Assembly: GCF_004307015.1 (NCBI RefSeq)
Contig: NZ_SIJL01000001.1
Span: forward strand, 62,001 to 126,000
DNA from: Thermus thermamylovorans
GTDB taxonomy: Bacteria; Deinococcota; Deinococci; Deinococcales; Thermaceae
Direction: 5' to 3'
DNA: 64,000 nt
The notes below the pieces were generated by a model. The model did not search any database, was not told where the DNA came from, and saw only the letters and a list, made by a program, of their open reading frames with translations. Of this stretch, positions 17,587 through 24,698 are shown piece after piece. How positions within the stretch are numbered: position 1 is the stretch's first letter; the number at the start of each line of letters is the position of its first letter. A program made the position numbers and the translations under genes.

Positions 17587-17660
17587 TGGGGCGTCGTCTA
17601 ATGGCAGGACAGCGGACTTTGGATCCGCCGGTCGTGGTTCGAGTCCACGCGCCCCAGCCA
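17587..17660 (+). tRNA. tRNA-Gln (anticodon TTG)
   Basis: A complete cloverleaf: acceptor TGGGGCG pairs with CGCCCCA, the anticodon stem is GCGGA/TCCGC with loop CTTTGGA (anticodon TTG at 17619-17621), and the T loop is TTCGAGT. Discriminator G, and CCA is encoded at 17658-17660. The weak first U-A pair of the acceptor stem is typical of glutamine tRNAs. Confidence 0.96.
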
Positions 17661-17692
17661 TCCCTTTTCACATCCCTTTCGCATCCCTTCGG
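17659..17692 (+). repeat. Three phased CATCCCTT direct repeats
   Basis: CATCCCTT occurs at 17659, 17671 and 17682, spaced 12 and 11 bases, close to one helical turn. The array begins in the last bases of tRNA-Gln and ends just before the TAGGAT box of the receiver-like gene. Phased direct repeats beside a promoter are typical of binding sites for tandem activators of the OmpR/PhoB type. Confidence 0.5.
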
Positions 17693-17698
17693 TAGGAT
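17693..17698 (+). promoter_or_regulatory. -10 box of the receiver-like gene (leaderless)
   Basis: TAGGAT ends 6 bases before the GTG start at 17705. There is no ribosome binding site, so leaderless translation is likely. Confidence 0.5.
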
Positions 17699-17704
17699 GG
17701 CCCC

Positions 17705-18076
17705 GTGGCGGCGGATTATCCGGGTTTGCTCCTATTAAGCCGCAACGAGGCGCTCAGGGCCTACATAGACCTGGTGCTCTCGGAAAGGGGCCTGCCCCTC
17801 CGCTACTTTGACTCCGCCCGGGAAGGCCTCTTCTGGCTCCTGGACCACACCCCCCGCTACATCCTGCTGGACGAGGAGCTGGACGTGGACCCTTTCGCCG
17901 CCGCCGCCCGCATCAAGCACGTGAAGCGCCTCAAGGCGATCCCTCTGGCCGTGTTGATCGCCCCTTCGGAAAAGCTCCGCACCACGGCGGAGGTGGTGCG
18001 GGTGGTGCCCCTGGAAAAGCCCCTCACCCGGGAGAAGCTCTTCCGCTTCCTGGGGATGGGTGGGGAACTTGGGTAA
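17705..18076 (+). CDS. Receiver-like protein lacking the acidic pocket
   Basis: A 123-residue single-domain protein with the length and layout of a response-regulator receiver. The first strand reads GLLLLSRNE where active receivers have an acidic pair, an aspartate follows the third strand (ILLDEELDVD), and an EKP-type lysine-proline occurs in VVPLEKPLT. The missing acidic pair argues against Mg-dependent phosphorylation, so it is probably a degenerate receiver acting by protein contact. It overlaps the following PBP gene by up to 17 bases, which suggests a linked role. No output domain is present. Confidence 0.6.
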   Translation: MAADYPGLLLLSRNEALRAYIDLVLSERGLPLRYFDSAREGLFWLLDHTPRYILLDEELDVDPFAAAARIKHVKRLKAIPLAVLIAPSEKLRTTAEVVRVVPLEKPLTREKLFRFLGMGGELG

Positions 18077-20171
18077 ACTGGTGGGCGTGCGGGCCCTGCG
18101 TCTGGCCCTTCTCCTCCTGGCCGGCCTCCTGGCCGGGGCGGGGCTGGCTTTGGGCTACCTGGCCTACGCCCACACCCGCGACCTCCCCGACCTCTCCCAG
18201 CTGGACCGGCTCCGCCTCACCGCCACCTCCACCCTCTACGCCCGGGACGGTACCCCCCTGGCCCAGATCGCCAGCGTGGAGGAGGGGCGGGCCATCCGCC
18301 GCGGCCTGGTGCGCCTCGGGGAGGTTTCCCCGGCGGCGGTGGCCGCCCTGGTCTTCTCCGAGGACCGCCGCTTCTTCGGGCACTACGGGGTGGACCTCGT
18401 GCGGCTCTTTGGTGCCCTCTACGCCATCCTGCGGGGGGATCTCCAGGGGGGGAGCACCATCACCACCCAGGTCCTGAAGAACACCCTCCTCCGCGACCTG
18501 GCCCAGGACCGCTCCCTGGAGCGCAAGTTCAAGGAGTGGGTCCTGGCCCTGGAGGTGGAGCGGCGCTACACCAAGGCGGAGATCCTGGAGATGTACCTGA
18601 ACGTGGTCCCCTGGGGGGGCAACGCCGTGGGGATCAAGGGGGCAGCGGAGGCTTACTTCGGCAAGGACCCCGCGGCCCTCACCTTGGCCGAGGGCCTCTA
18701 CCTGGCCTCCCTGGTGCCCGCTCCCAACGCCCGTTACGCCGACCTCAAGGGGGTGCGGGGGCGGATGCGCTTCCTCCTGGACCAGATGGTGGCCGAGGGC
18801 TGGGTGAGCCCCGAGGCGGCGGAGGCCGCCTGGCGGGAGCCCATCGCCCCTAGGGGGTGGCGGGTCCGTTACGACGAGGAGGGGAACCTCCTGGAGGCCG
18901 AGCTGGTGGACCCCGAGGCCCGGATCCTGCGGCAGCTGGACTACCGCATGGCCCCCCACTTCGTTCTGGAGGTGCGCCGCTTTCTGGAGGCCCGCTTCGG
19001 CCGGGAGAAGGTCTACGGCCAGGGGGGGCTGCGGGTCTACACCACCCTGGACCCCGCCATGCAGCGGGCGGCGGAGGCCGCGGCCCGGAACGCGCGGCTG
19101 CCCGACGGGGCGGAGCTGGCCCTGGTGGGCCTGGACCCCGAGACCGGGGAGGTCCTGGCCCTGGTGGGGGGGGTGCGCCGGGAGGGGGACGAGTACAACC
19201 GGGCCACCCGGGCCCTCCGGAACCCGGGGAGCGCGGTGAAGCCCTTGGTCTACGCCACCGCCTTCGAGGCGGGCTGGACCCAGGCCACCCCCGTGCCCGA
19301 TCGCCCCCTGGAGTTTCCCGACCCCAGCCAGCCCGGGGGGATCTGGCGGCCCCGGAACTTCTCCGGTACCTTCCTGAACCGGGAGGTCACCCTGCGCCAG
19401 GCCCACAACCTCTCCCTCAACCTGCCCGCGGTGTACACCGCCCAGGCGGTGGGGGTGGAGCGGGTGGCGGAGAAGCTGGCCCAGGCGGGGTTCGCCGTGC
19501 GCTACCCCACCCTGGCCATCGCCATCGGGGGGGCCTCCGTCACCCCGGTGGATCTGGCGGCGGCCTACGCCGCCTTCGCCAACGGGGGCTACCGGGTGAC
19601 CCCCCTCTTCGTCAAGCGGGTGGAGGACGCCCAGGGCCGGGTCCTCTTCGAGGCCCGGCCCGAGCGGCGCCGCCTCTTCGACCCCCTGGCCGCCTACCAG
19701 GGCTGGGACCTCCTGAAGGGCTTTGTCTACGACCTGGGGGAGCGGGGCCTGGGCCACCGGGCCCGGGTGCCCGGCCGGGTGGTGGGGGGGAAGACGGGGA
19801 CCACCAACGAGGCCCGCGACCTCTGGTTTGCCGGGGTCACCCGGGGGCTTTCCGCGGTGGTCTGGGTGGGGCGGGACGACAACCAGCCCCTCCGGATGGG
19901 GGGGAGGGAGCCCTCGAGCTCCGTGGTCAACCCCCCCATCTGGCGGGACTTCGTGACCGAGGCCCTGCGGGGCCGCCCCGGGGGGGATTTCCCCCCACCG
20001 CCGGGCCTGGTGCGGGTGCGGGTGGACCTGGCCTCCGGCCTCCCCGCGGAAGGAGGGGTGGAGGTCCTGGTCCCCGAGGGCCGGGTGCCCCAGGCCCCCT
20101 CCCCTCCGGCCCAGGGGCCGGAGGGGCTTCTGGGGGAGGGAGGGCTTGTCCCGGAGCCCCCCATCCCTTAA
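18060..20171 (+). CDS. Class A penicillin-binding protein (PBP1A-like)
   Basis: A 703-residue bifunctional peptidoglycan synthase: short cytoplasmic tail, one transmembrane helix (residues ~12-35), GT51 transglycosylase with E101 in SEDRRFFGHYG and the GGSTITTQVLKN motif, then a transpeptidase with S391 in GSAVKPL, an SLN triad and KTG in GGKTGTTNEARD. A proline-rich tail ends the protein. The start is uncertain: GTG at 18060 gives a 17-base overlap with the previous gene, while GTGs at 18081 and 18087 are alternatives shortening the protein by 7 or 9 residues. Confidence 0.93.
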   Translation: MGNLGKLVGVRALRLALLLLAGLLAGAGLALGYLAYAHTRDLPDLSQLDRLRLTATSTLYARDGTPLAQIASVEEGRAIRRGLVRLGEVSPAAVAALVFSEDRRFFGHYGVDLVRLFGALYAILRGDLQGGSTITTQVLKNTLLRDLAQDRSLERKFKEWVLALEVERRYTKAEILEMYLNVVPWGGNAVGIKGAAEAYFGKDPAALTLAEGLYLASLVPAPNARYADLKGVRGRMRFLLDQMVAEGWVSPEAAEAAWREPIAPRGWRVRYDEEGNLLEAELVDPEARILRQLDYRMAPHFVLEVRRFLEARFGREKVYGQGGLRVYTTLDPAMQRAAEAAARNARLPDGAELALVGLDPETGEVLALVGGVRREGDEYNRATRALRNPGSAVKPLVYATAFEAGWTQATPVPDRPLEFPDPSQPGGIWRPRNFSGTFLNREVTLRQAHNLSLNLPAVYTAQAVGVERVAEKLAQAGFAVRYPTLAIAIGGASVTPVDLAAAYAAFANGGYRVTPLFVKRVEDAQGRVLFEARPERRRLFDPLAAYQGWDLLKGFVYDLGERGLGHRARVPGRVVGGKTGTTNEARDLWFAGVTRGLSAVVWVGRDDNQPLRMGGREPSSSVVNPPIWRDFVTEALRGRPGGDFPPPPGLVRVRVDLASGLPAEGGVEVLVPEGRVPQAPSPPAQGPEGLLGEGGLVPEPPIP

Positions 20172-20180
20172 GGAGGTGCC

Positions 20181-20912
20181 ATGCCCAGGCCCCCGCGGGT
20201 GGTGCTGGTGGAGCCCCAGGAACCCATGAACGTGGGGGCGGTGGCCCGGGCCATGCGCAACTTCGGCCTGGAGGAGCTCTACCTGGTGAACCCCTCCCCC
20301 CGGGTGGGCCCCCCTTGGGCCCGGGAAGCCTACTGGCTGGCGGTGCACGCGGCGGAGGTGCTGGACCGGGCGGTGGCGGTGGCCAGCCTGGAGAAGGCCC
20401 TGGCGGGAGTGCAGCTGGTAGTGGCCACCACCGGGAGGCCCCGGGAGCTCTACCCGGCCCCCCTGGTGCCCGTGTGGGAGGTTCCGGGGCACGTGCGCTC
20501 CGTAAAGGGCCAGGCAGCCTTGGTCTTCGGCCGGGAGACCTTCGGCCTCACCAACCAGGAGCTGGACCTGGCCCACCTCATCGCCCACATCCCCACCGCC
20601 CCCGAGCAGCCCTCCCTCAACCTGGCCCAGGCGGTGGTGGTCTTCGCCTACGAGCTCTACCGGGCGGGCCTCCCGAACGCGGCCCCGGGCGGGGGGGAGG
20701 AGCTGGCCGAGATGGGGGCCCTGGAGGGGTTCTTTGCGGATCTGGAGCGGTATGTGGCCGAGATCGGCTTTGCCGACCCCCACCGCCTCCCTTACGCCAT
20801 GCGCCGCCTGCGGCGGATCTTCCACAAGGCCCGCCTCTCCCCGGGAGAGGTGCAGCTCCTGCGGGGCCTCCTGCACCAAAGCCGTTACGCCATGGGGAGA
20901 AGGGATGGCTAG
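20181..20912 (+). CDS. TrmJ-type tRNA 2'-O-methyltransferase (SPOUT)
   Basis: A 243-residue SPOUT methyltransferase of the TrmH/TrmJ group. The N-terminal motif 1 reads EPMNVGAVARAMRNFG, motif 2 is ALVFGRETFGLTNQEL, and motif 3 is PSLNLAQAVVVFAYEL, forming the knotted SAM site. TrmJ methylates the ribose of nucleotide 32 in tRNAs; the C-terminal helices after residue 170 match TrmJ rather than short TrmL enzymes. A strong AAGGAGGTG site precedes the ATG. It overlaps the histidine kinase gene by 8 bases. Confidence 0.85.
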   Translation: MPRPPRVVLVEPQEPMNVGAVARAMRNFGLEELYLVNPSPRVGPPWAREAYWLAVHAAEVLDRAVAVASLEKALAGVQLVVATTGRPRELYPAPLVPVWEVPGHVRSVKGQAALVFGRETFGLTNQELDLAHLIAHIPTAPEQPSLNLAQAVVVFAYELYRAGLPNAAPGGGEELAEMGALEGFFADLERYVAEIGFADPHRLPYAMRRLRRIFHKARLSPGEVQLLRGLLHQSRYAMGRRDG

Positions 20913-22452
20913 CCACAGCCTCTACCGCCTGGTGCGCCTGGCCCAAGGCCTCCTGCCCCCCCTGATCGCCGGGGTGGTGGTGCTCTTCGAGCTGGCCCTC
21001 CTCCCCTACCGCCAGGTGGACGGCCTCCTCTGGCTCCGCCTGGGGTTTTACGGCCTGGTGGGCCCCCTGGTCACCTACGCCGTCCTGGAGTGGATCGCCC
21101 AGGAGGTGCTGGAGAAGGCCCGGGCAGAGAAGGCCCTGGAGGAGGCCAACCGCCGCCTCCTGGCCGCGGGCCGGGTCTTCCGGGAGGCCCTGGAGAGCGA
21201 AAACCTGGAGGAGGCGGTCCACCGCATCGCCCAGGCCCTGCGGGAGACCCTGGGCTACCCCGTGGCCCTGGAGACCGAGGGGGTGCACGCGGGGGAGGCC
21301 TGCGAGGGGGTCCGGGTGGAGCTTCCGGGGCTCAGGGGGTACCTGGAGGCCTGTTCCCCGGAGCCGGAGCGGGTGTTCCTGGAGGTCCTGGCCCACGAGG
21401 TGGCGGGGGCGTTGCAGTCGGTGGTGGCCCGAAGCCGCGACCTCCTCACCCTCTTCGAGGTGGACCAGGCCCTGAAGGCCGAGGCCAACCTGGACCGGCT
21501 TTTGGAGGGGCTGGTGGAGCGGATCCGCGCCTGGGCCGAGGCCGAGGGGGCCGGCGTGCTCCTTCTGGACGAGGAGGGGTTTTTGGTGCCCCGGGTGGTG
21601 CGGGGGCTTCCCCTGCCCCCCCATCCCTTCCTGCCCGAGGGGGCCTGGAGGGGAGCCCTCGAGGGCCCGGTTTTCGCGGCCGAGGGGACCCTGGCCCTGC
21701 CCCTCAAGGCCCGGGAGACGGTGGGGGTCTTGGTCCTCCGGGGCAAAAACCTCTCTCGGCGCATCCCCTTTCTCTCCTTCCTGGCCTCGCAGGTGGCCCT
21801 GGCGGTGCGGAACGCCCAGGCCTACCTCCGGGCCGAGGAGCTCGCCATCAACGAGGAGCGCACCCGCATCGCCCGGGAAATCCACGACGGCATCGCCCAG
21901 AGCCTGGCCTTCATGGCCCTGAAGCTGGACCTGGCGGAGAGGCTTTTGGCCAAGGACCAAGAGGCCGCCCTCAGGGCCCTCGCCGAGGTGAAGGAGACCC
22001 TTAGGGGGCAGATCCGCGAGGTGCGGCGGAGCATCTTCGCCCTGAGGCCCATCGACCTGGAGCGCTACGGCTTTTTGGAGTCCGTGCGCCGCTACGCCCA
22101 GGCCTTTGCGGAGCAGGCGGGTTTCCGCGTCCAGCTTTCCCTCCCCGAGGGGGTAGGGCTTTCCCAGGCCAGCGAGCTGGTGCTCTTTCGCGTCCTGCAG
22201 GAGGCCCTCACCAACGCCGCCAAGCACGCCCGGCCCAGCCGGGTGGAGGTGGTCTTGGAGCCTTTGGGGGAGCGGGGGGCGCGGCTTAGGGTGCGGGACA
22301 ACGGCCGGGGCTTCCAAAACCCCGAGGCCCAGGGCCTGGGGGGCTTCGGCCTCACCCAGATGCGGGAGCGGGTGGAGGCCCGGGGCGGGCGCTTCTGGGT
22401 GCGCTCCGAGCCGGGCAAGGGCACGGAGGTGGTGGCGGAGGTGCCCTACTGA
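20905..22452 (+). CDS. NarL-type sensor histidine kinase with GAF domain
   Basis: A 515-residue kinase. Two N-terminal membrane segments (~15-60) lead into a coiled linker, a GAF-like domain (about residues 185-310), the HisKA_3 dimerisation motif AREIHDGIAQSLAFMALKLD with the phosphorylated histidine, and a HATPase with N box EALTNAAKHA and G boxes RVRDNGRGF and GFGLTQMRERV. It should pair with a NarL/FixJ response regulator, which is absent from this window. The start ATG lies 8 bases inside the end of the methyltransferase gene. Confidence 0.9.
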   Translation: MASHSLYRLVRLAQGLLPPLIAGVVVLFELALLPYRQVDGLLWLRLGFYGLVGPLVTYAVLEWIAQEVLEKARAEKALEEANRRLLAAGRVFREALESENLEEAVHRIAQALRETLGYPVALETEGVHAGEACEGVRVELPGLRGYLEACSPEPERVFLEVLAHEVAGALQSVVARSRDLLTLFEVDQALKAEANLDRLLEGLVERIRAWAEAEGAGVLLLDEEGFLVPRVVRGLPLPPHPFLPEGAWRGALEGPVFAAEGTLALPLKARETVGVLVLRGKNLSRRIPFLSFLASQVALAVRNAQAYLRAEELAINEERTRIAREIHDGIAQSLAFMALKLDLAERLLAKDQEAALRALAEVKETLRGQIREVRRSIFALRPIDLERYGFLESVRRYAQAFAEQAGFRVQLSLPEGVGLSQASELVLFRVLQEALTNAAKHARPSRVEVVLEPLGERGARLRVRDNGRGFQNPEAQGLGGFGLTQMRERVEARGGRFWVRSEPGKGTEVVAEVPY

Positions 22453-22456
22453 TCCC

Positions 22457-22483
22457 CCCCACGCGGACCTGGCCCGCGTGGGG
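22457..22483 (+). terminator. GC hairpin after the histidine kinase gene
   Basis: A perfect 10-bp stem CCCCACGCGG/CCGCGTGGGG with a 7-base loop, starting 4 bases after the kinase stop. There is no T run. It may be a U-less terminator or an mRNA 3' stabiliser. The core GCGGACC-n-n-GCCCGC recurs at 24647-24661, after the DUF4388 gene. The rest of the 193-base gap up to 22645 holds only further GC-rich dyads (for example 22543-22560). Confidence 0.5.
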
Positions 22484-22645
22484 ACCCCGGCGAAAGCCTG
22501 CACCCAGCCCCCGCCGAGGGAAGGCTTTGGCCCGTGACACCGCCCCGGTTCGCGCCGGGGCCCCATGGCAAGGAGGGGCCTGGCCCCGGGGGGCGGGGGA
22601 AAGGGTTCAGCCCCGGCGGGCAGGAGGGCCTATCATGGGTGGAGG

Positions 22646-23140
22646 ATGGACCGAAAGGTGCGGGTGCTCTTCGTCTGCCTGGGCAACATCTGCCGCAGCC
22701 CCCTGGCCGAGGGGGCCTTCCGCAAGCTCCTCCGGGAGCGAGGCCTCCAGGGCCGCTTCGAGGTGGACTCCGCGGGCACCGGGGCCTGGCACCGGGGGGA
22801 GGCCATGGACCCCCGGGCCCGGAAGGTGCTGGAGGAGGAGGGGGCCTACTTCCCCCACGTGGCCCGGCAGATCACCCGGGAGGACGCCCTCCGCTACGAC
22901 CACATCCTGGCCATGGACCGGGAGAACCTGAGGGAGGTGCTCCGGCGCTTCCCCGAGGCCCGGGGCAAGGTCCGGCTCCTCCTGGACTACCTGGGCGGAG
23001 GGGAGGTGCCTGACCCCTACTACGGGGACCTGCAGGACTGCCGCGAAGCCTACTGGACGGTGGAGGCCGCCTGCCGGGCATTTTTGGCGCACCTGGAGGG
23101 GGATGGGGCCCGGGGAGCTCCTCCGGCAGGCGAGGCTTGA
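22646..23140 (+). CDS. Low-molecular-weight protein tyrosine phosphatase
   Basis: A 164-residue LMW-PTP with the P-loop VCLGNICRSP (C11, R17) and the general-acid aspartate in DPYYGD. It overlaps an FN3K homologue by 38 bases. In T. thermophilus this gene pair was studied: the phosphatase removes phosphate from protein-bound ribulosamine 5-phosphates, preparing them for the kinase. Deglycation is therefore the best-supported role, rather than signalling alone. TATCAT lies 9 bases before the ATG, and GGAGG touches the start. Confidence 0.92.
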   Translation: MDRKVRVLFVCLGNICRSPLAEGAFRKLLRERGLQGRFEVDSAGTGAWHRGEAMDPRARKVLEEEGAYFPHVARQITREDALRYDHILAMDRENLREVLRRFPEARGKVRLLLDYLGGGEVPDPYYGDLQDCREAYWTVEAACRAFLAHLEGDGARGAPPAGEA

Positions 23141-23891
23141 GGCCAAAGGCCCTGCCCAGCCCCTCCACGGGGGGGGGATCGCCCGGGTGTACCGGGTGGG
23201 GCCCTACGCGGTGAAGCTGGCCGAGGGGGCGCCTCCCGGCCTCTTCCCCGCCGAGGCCAAGGGCCTCGCCGCCCTGGCGGCTAGGGGGGTGCGGGTGCCC
23301 CGGGTCTTCCACGTCGGGGAGGAGGGTCTGGTGCTGGAGTACCTGCCGGAGGGCCCCACGGACTGGGAAGCCCTGGCGGGGATGCTGGCCCAGCTGCACC
23401 GCAGGCGGGAGGCCCGCTACTGGGCGGAGCCGGGTTTCCTGGGCACCTTCCCCTTGCCGGGCCGGGAAGGGGGGGACTGGACGGAGTTCTTCTTCCTGCG
23501 GTGCGTGGAGCCCCTCCTCGAGGCCACCTGGGGGCGCCTAGGGGGGCTCGGACCCCGGGTGGAGGCCCTCTACCGGAGGCCTCTTCCCGCCGAGGGCCCG
23601 GCCCCCCTCCACGGGGACCTCTGGCACGGCAACCTGCGCTTCGCTCCCGAAGGTCCCGCCCTCCTAGACCCCTCCTTCTTCGTGGGGGAGCGGGGGGTGG
23701 ACCTGGCCATGATGCGCCTCTTCGGGGGGTTCCCCCAGGCCTTCTGGCGGGCCTACCGGGCGCTTTACCCCTTGCCGGAGGAGGTGGAAAGGGCCCTGCC
23801 CCGCTACGGGGTCTACTACCTCCTGGCCCACGTGCACTTCTTCGGGGAGGGGTACCTCGGTCCTCTATGGAAGGCGATTTCCGACTCCTAG
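23103..23891 (+). CDS. Fructosamine-3-kinase homologue (ribulosamine/erythrulosamine 3-kinase)
   Basis: A 262-residue aminoglycoside-kinase-like enzyme. It has a phosphate-binding strand GGGIARVYRVG, the VIP lysine in YAVKLAEG, the catalytic loop PLHGDLWHGNL (residues ~168-178) and the metal aspartate in ALLDPSFFVGERGVDLAMM. Bacterial homologues including the T. thermophilus enzyme act on ribulosamines and erythrulosamines; the 3-phosphate products fall apart and free the lysine. The gene is co-translated with the phosphatase upstream and overlaps a DUF4388 gene downstream by 25 bases. Confidence 0.9.
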   Translation: MGPGELLRQARLEAKGPAQPLHGGGIARVYRVGPYAVKLAEGAPPGLFPAEAKGLAALAARGVRVPRVFHVGEEGLVLEYLPEGPTDWEALAGMLAQLHRRREARYWAEPGFLGTFPLPGREGGDWTEFFFLRCVEPLLEATWGRLGGLGPRVEALYRRPLPAEGPAPLHGDLWHGNLRFAPEGPALLDPSFFVGERGVDLAMMRLFGGFPQAFWRAYRALYPLPEEVERALPRYGVYYLLAHVHFFGEGYLGPLWKAISDS

Positions 23892-24634
23892 GCCCCATCG
23901 ACCTCCTGCAGCTCCTCGCCCAGGGGGGGAGGACGGGGGTCTTCCAGGTGGAGGCCGGGGGGGAGCGGGGGGAGGTCTATCTGGAACGGGGGAAGCCCGT
24001 CCACGCCGCCTTTCGGGGGCGGGTGGGGGAGGAGGCCCTCCTCGCGGTTTTGGCCCTGAAGGAAGGGCGGTTCCGCTTCCTGCCCGCCGTGAGGCCCCCG
24101 GTGGGCTCCCTGGAAGGGCCCCTGGAGGCCTACCTGCTTCGGGCGGTGCGCCATCTGGACGAGGGGGCGGAGGTGGGGCCCTTCGACCTGGTGCGGCCGG
24201 CCCCCAGGGCCCAGGCCCTGCGGGCCACCCTTGACCCGGCGGAGGGGGCCCTCCTCCTGGCCCTGGGCCCTGGGAAAAGCCCCCTGGACCTGGCCGCGGA
24301 GGGCCCCCTCCCCCTGGGGGAGGTCCTCCGGCGCCTGGGGCACCTGGCCCGCCTGCGCCTGGTGGAGGTCGCGCCCCGGGTGCCCCGCACCGCCCGGCTC
24401 CAGGTGGCCCTGGGGCACAAGGGGGCCCAGGTGGAGGCCCTGCTCCTGAGGGCTTGGCAGGGGCACTACGGCCCTTTCCGCCAGGTGCGGGTCAGGGGTC
24501 AGGGCCCGGGGGAGGTGGCCTTGGCGGTGGAGGGGATAGAGGGGCTGGGGGTGGCCCTTCGGCTCTCCCCGGAACTTCTCCTCTTCCACGGCCTCCGGGT
24601 GGGGGAGGAGGTCTGGGTGTGGCCGGAGGTCTGA
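23867..24634 (+). CDS. DUF4388-domain protein
   Basis: A 255-residue protein starting with a DUF4388 module (FRLLGPIDLLQLLAQGGRTGVFQVE, then GEVYLERGKPVHAAF), a domain found near signalling and gliding proteins, mainly in Deinococcus-Thermus and Myxococcota. The middle is leucine- and alanine-rich with a winged-helix-like segment (PLPLGEVLRRLGHLARLRLVEV region). The last ~80 residues form another beta-rich unit. The ATG lies inside the end of the FN3K gene. Its function is unknown, and a link to deglycation is only positional. Confidence 0.7.
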   Translation: MEGDFRLLGPIDLLQLLAQGGRTGVFQVEAGGERGEVYLERGKPVHAAFRGRVGEEALLAVLALKEGRFRFLPAVRPPVGSLEGPLEAYLLRAVRHLDEGAEVGPFDLVRPAPRAQALRATLDPAEGALLLALGPGKSPLDLAAEGPLPLGEVLRRLGHLARLRLVEVAPRVPRTARLQVALGHKGAQVEALLLRAWQGHYGPFRQVRVRGQGPGEVALAVEGIEGLGVALRLSPELLLFHGLRVGEEVWVWPEV

Positions 24635-24698
24635 AGACTACCCCCCGCGGACCCAGCCCGCACGGGCCAGGGGTCAGGGGTACCGGGGTAAGGGGGCC

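Noticed and set aside
18024-20879. Very long minus-strand frame (951 codons) opposite the PBP and methyltransferase genes
   Set aside because: A GC-rich third-position artefact: stop codons are rare on the opposite strand. The translation is rich in G, P, H and Q with no domain, while the plus strand encodes clear PBP and TrmJ-like proteins. The same holds for the long minus frame at 30660-33491 and the frame upstream of the carB start.
22484-22645. GC-rich dyads in front of the phosphatase gene, for example CCCCGG-TTCGCG-CCGGGG, as a riboswitch
   Set aside because: Only simple short stems are visible, no known aptamer core could be recognised, and GC-rich gaps in this genome form such stems easily.
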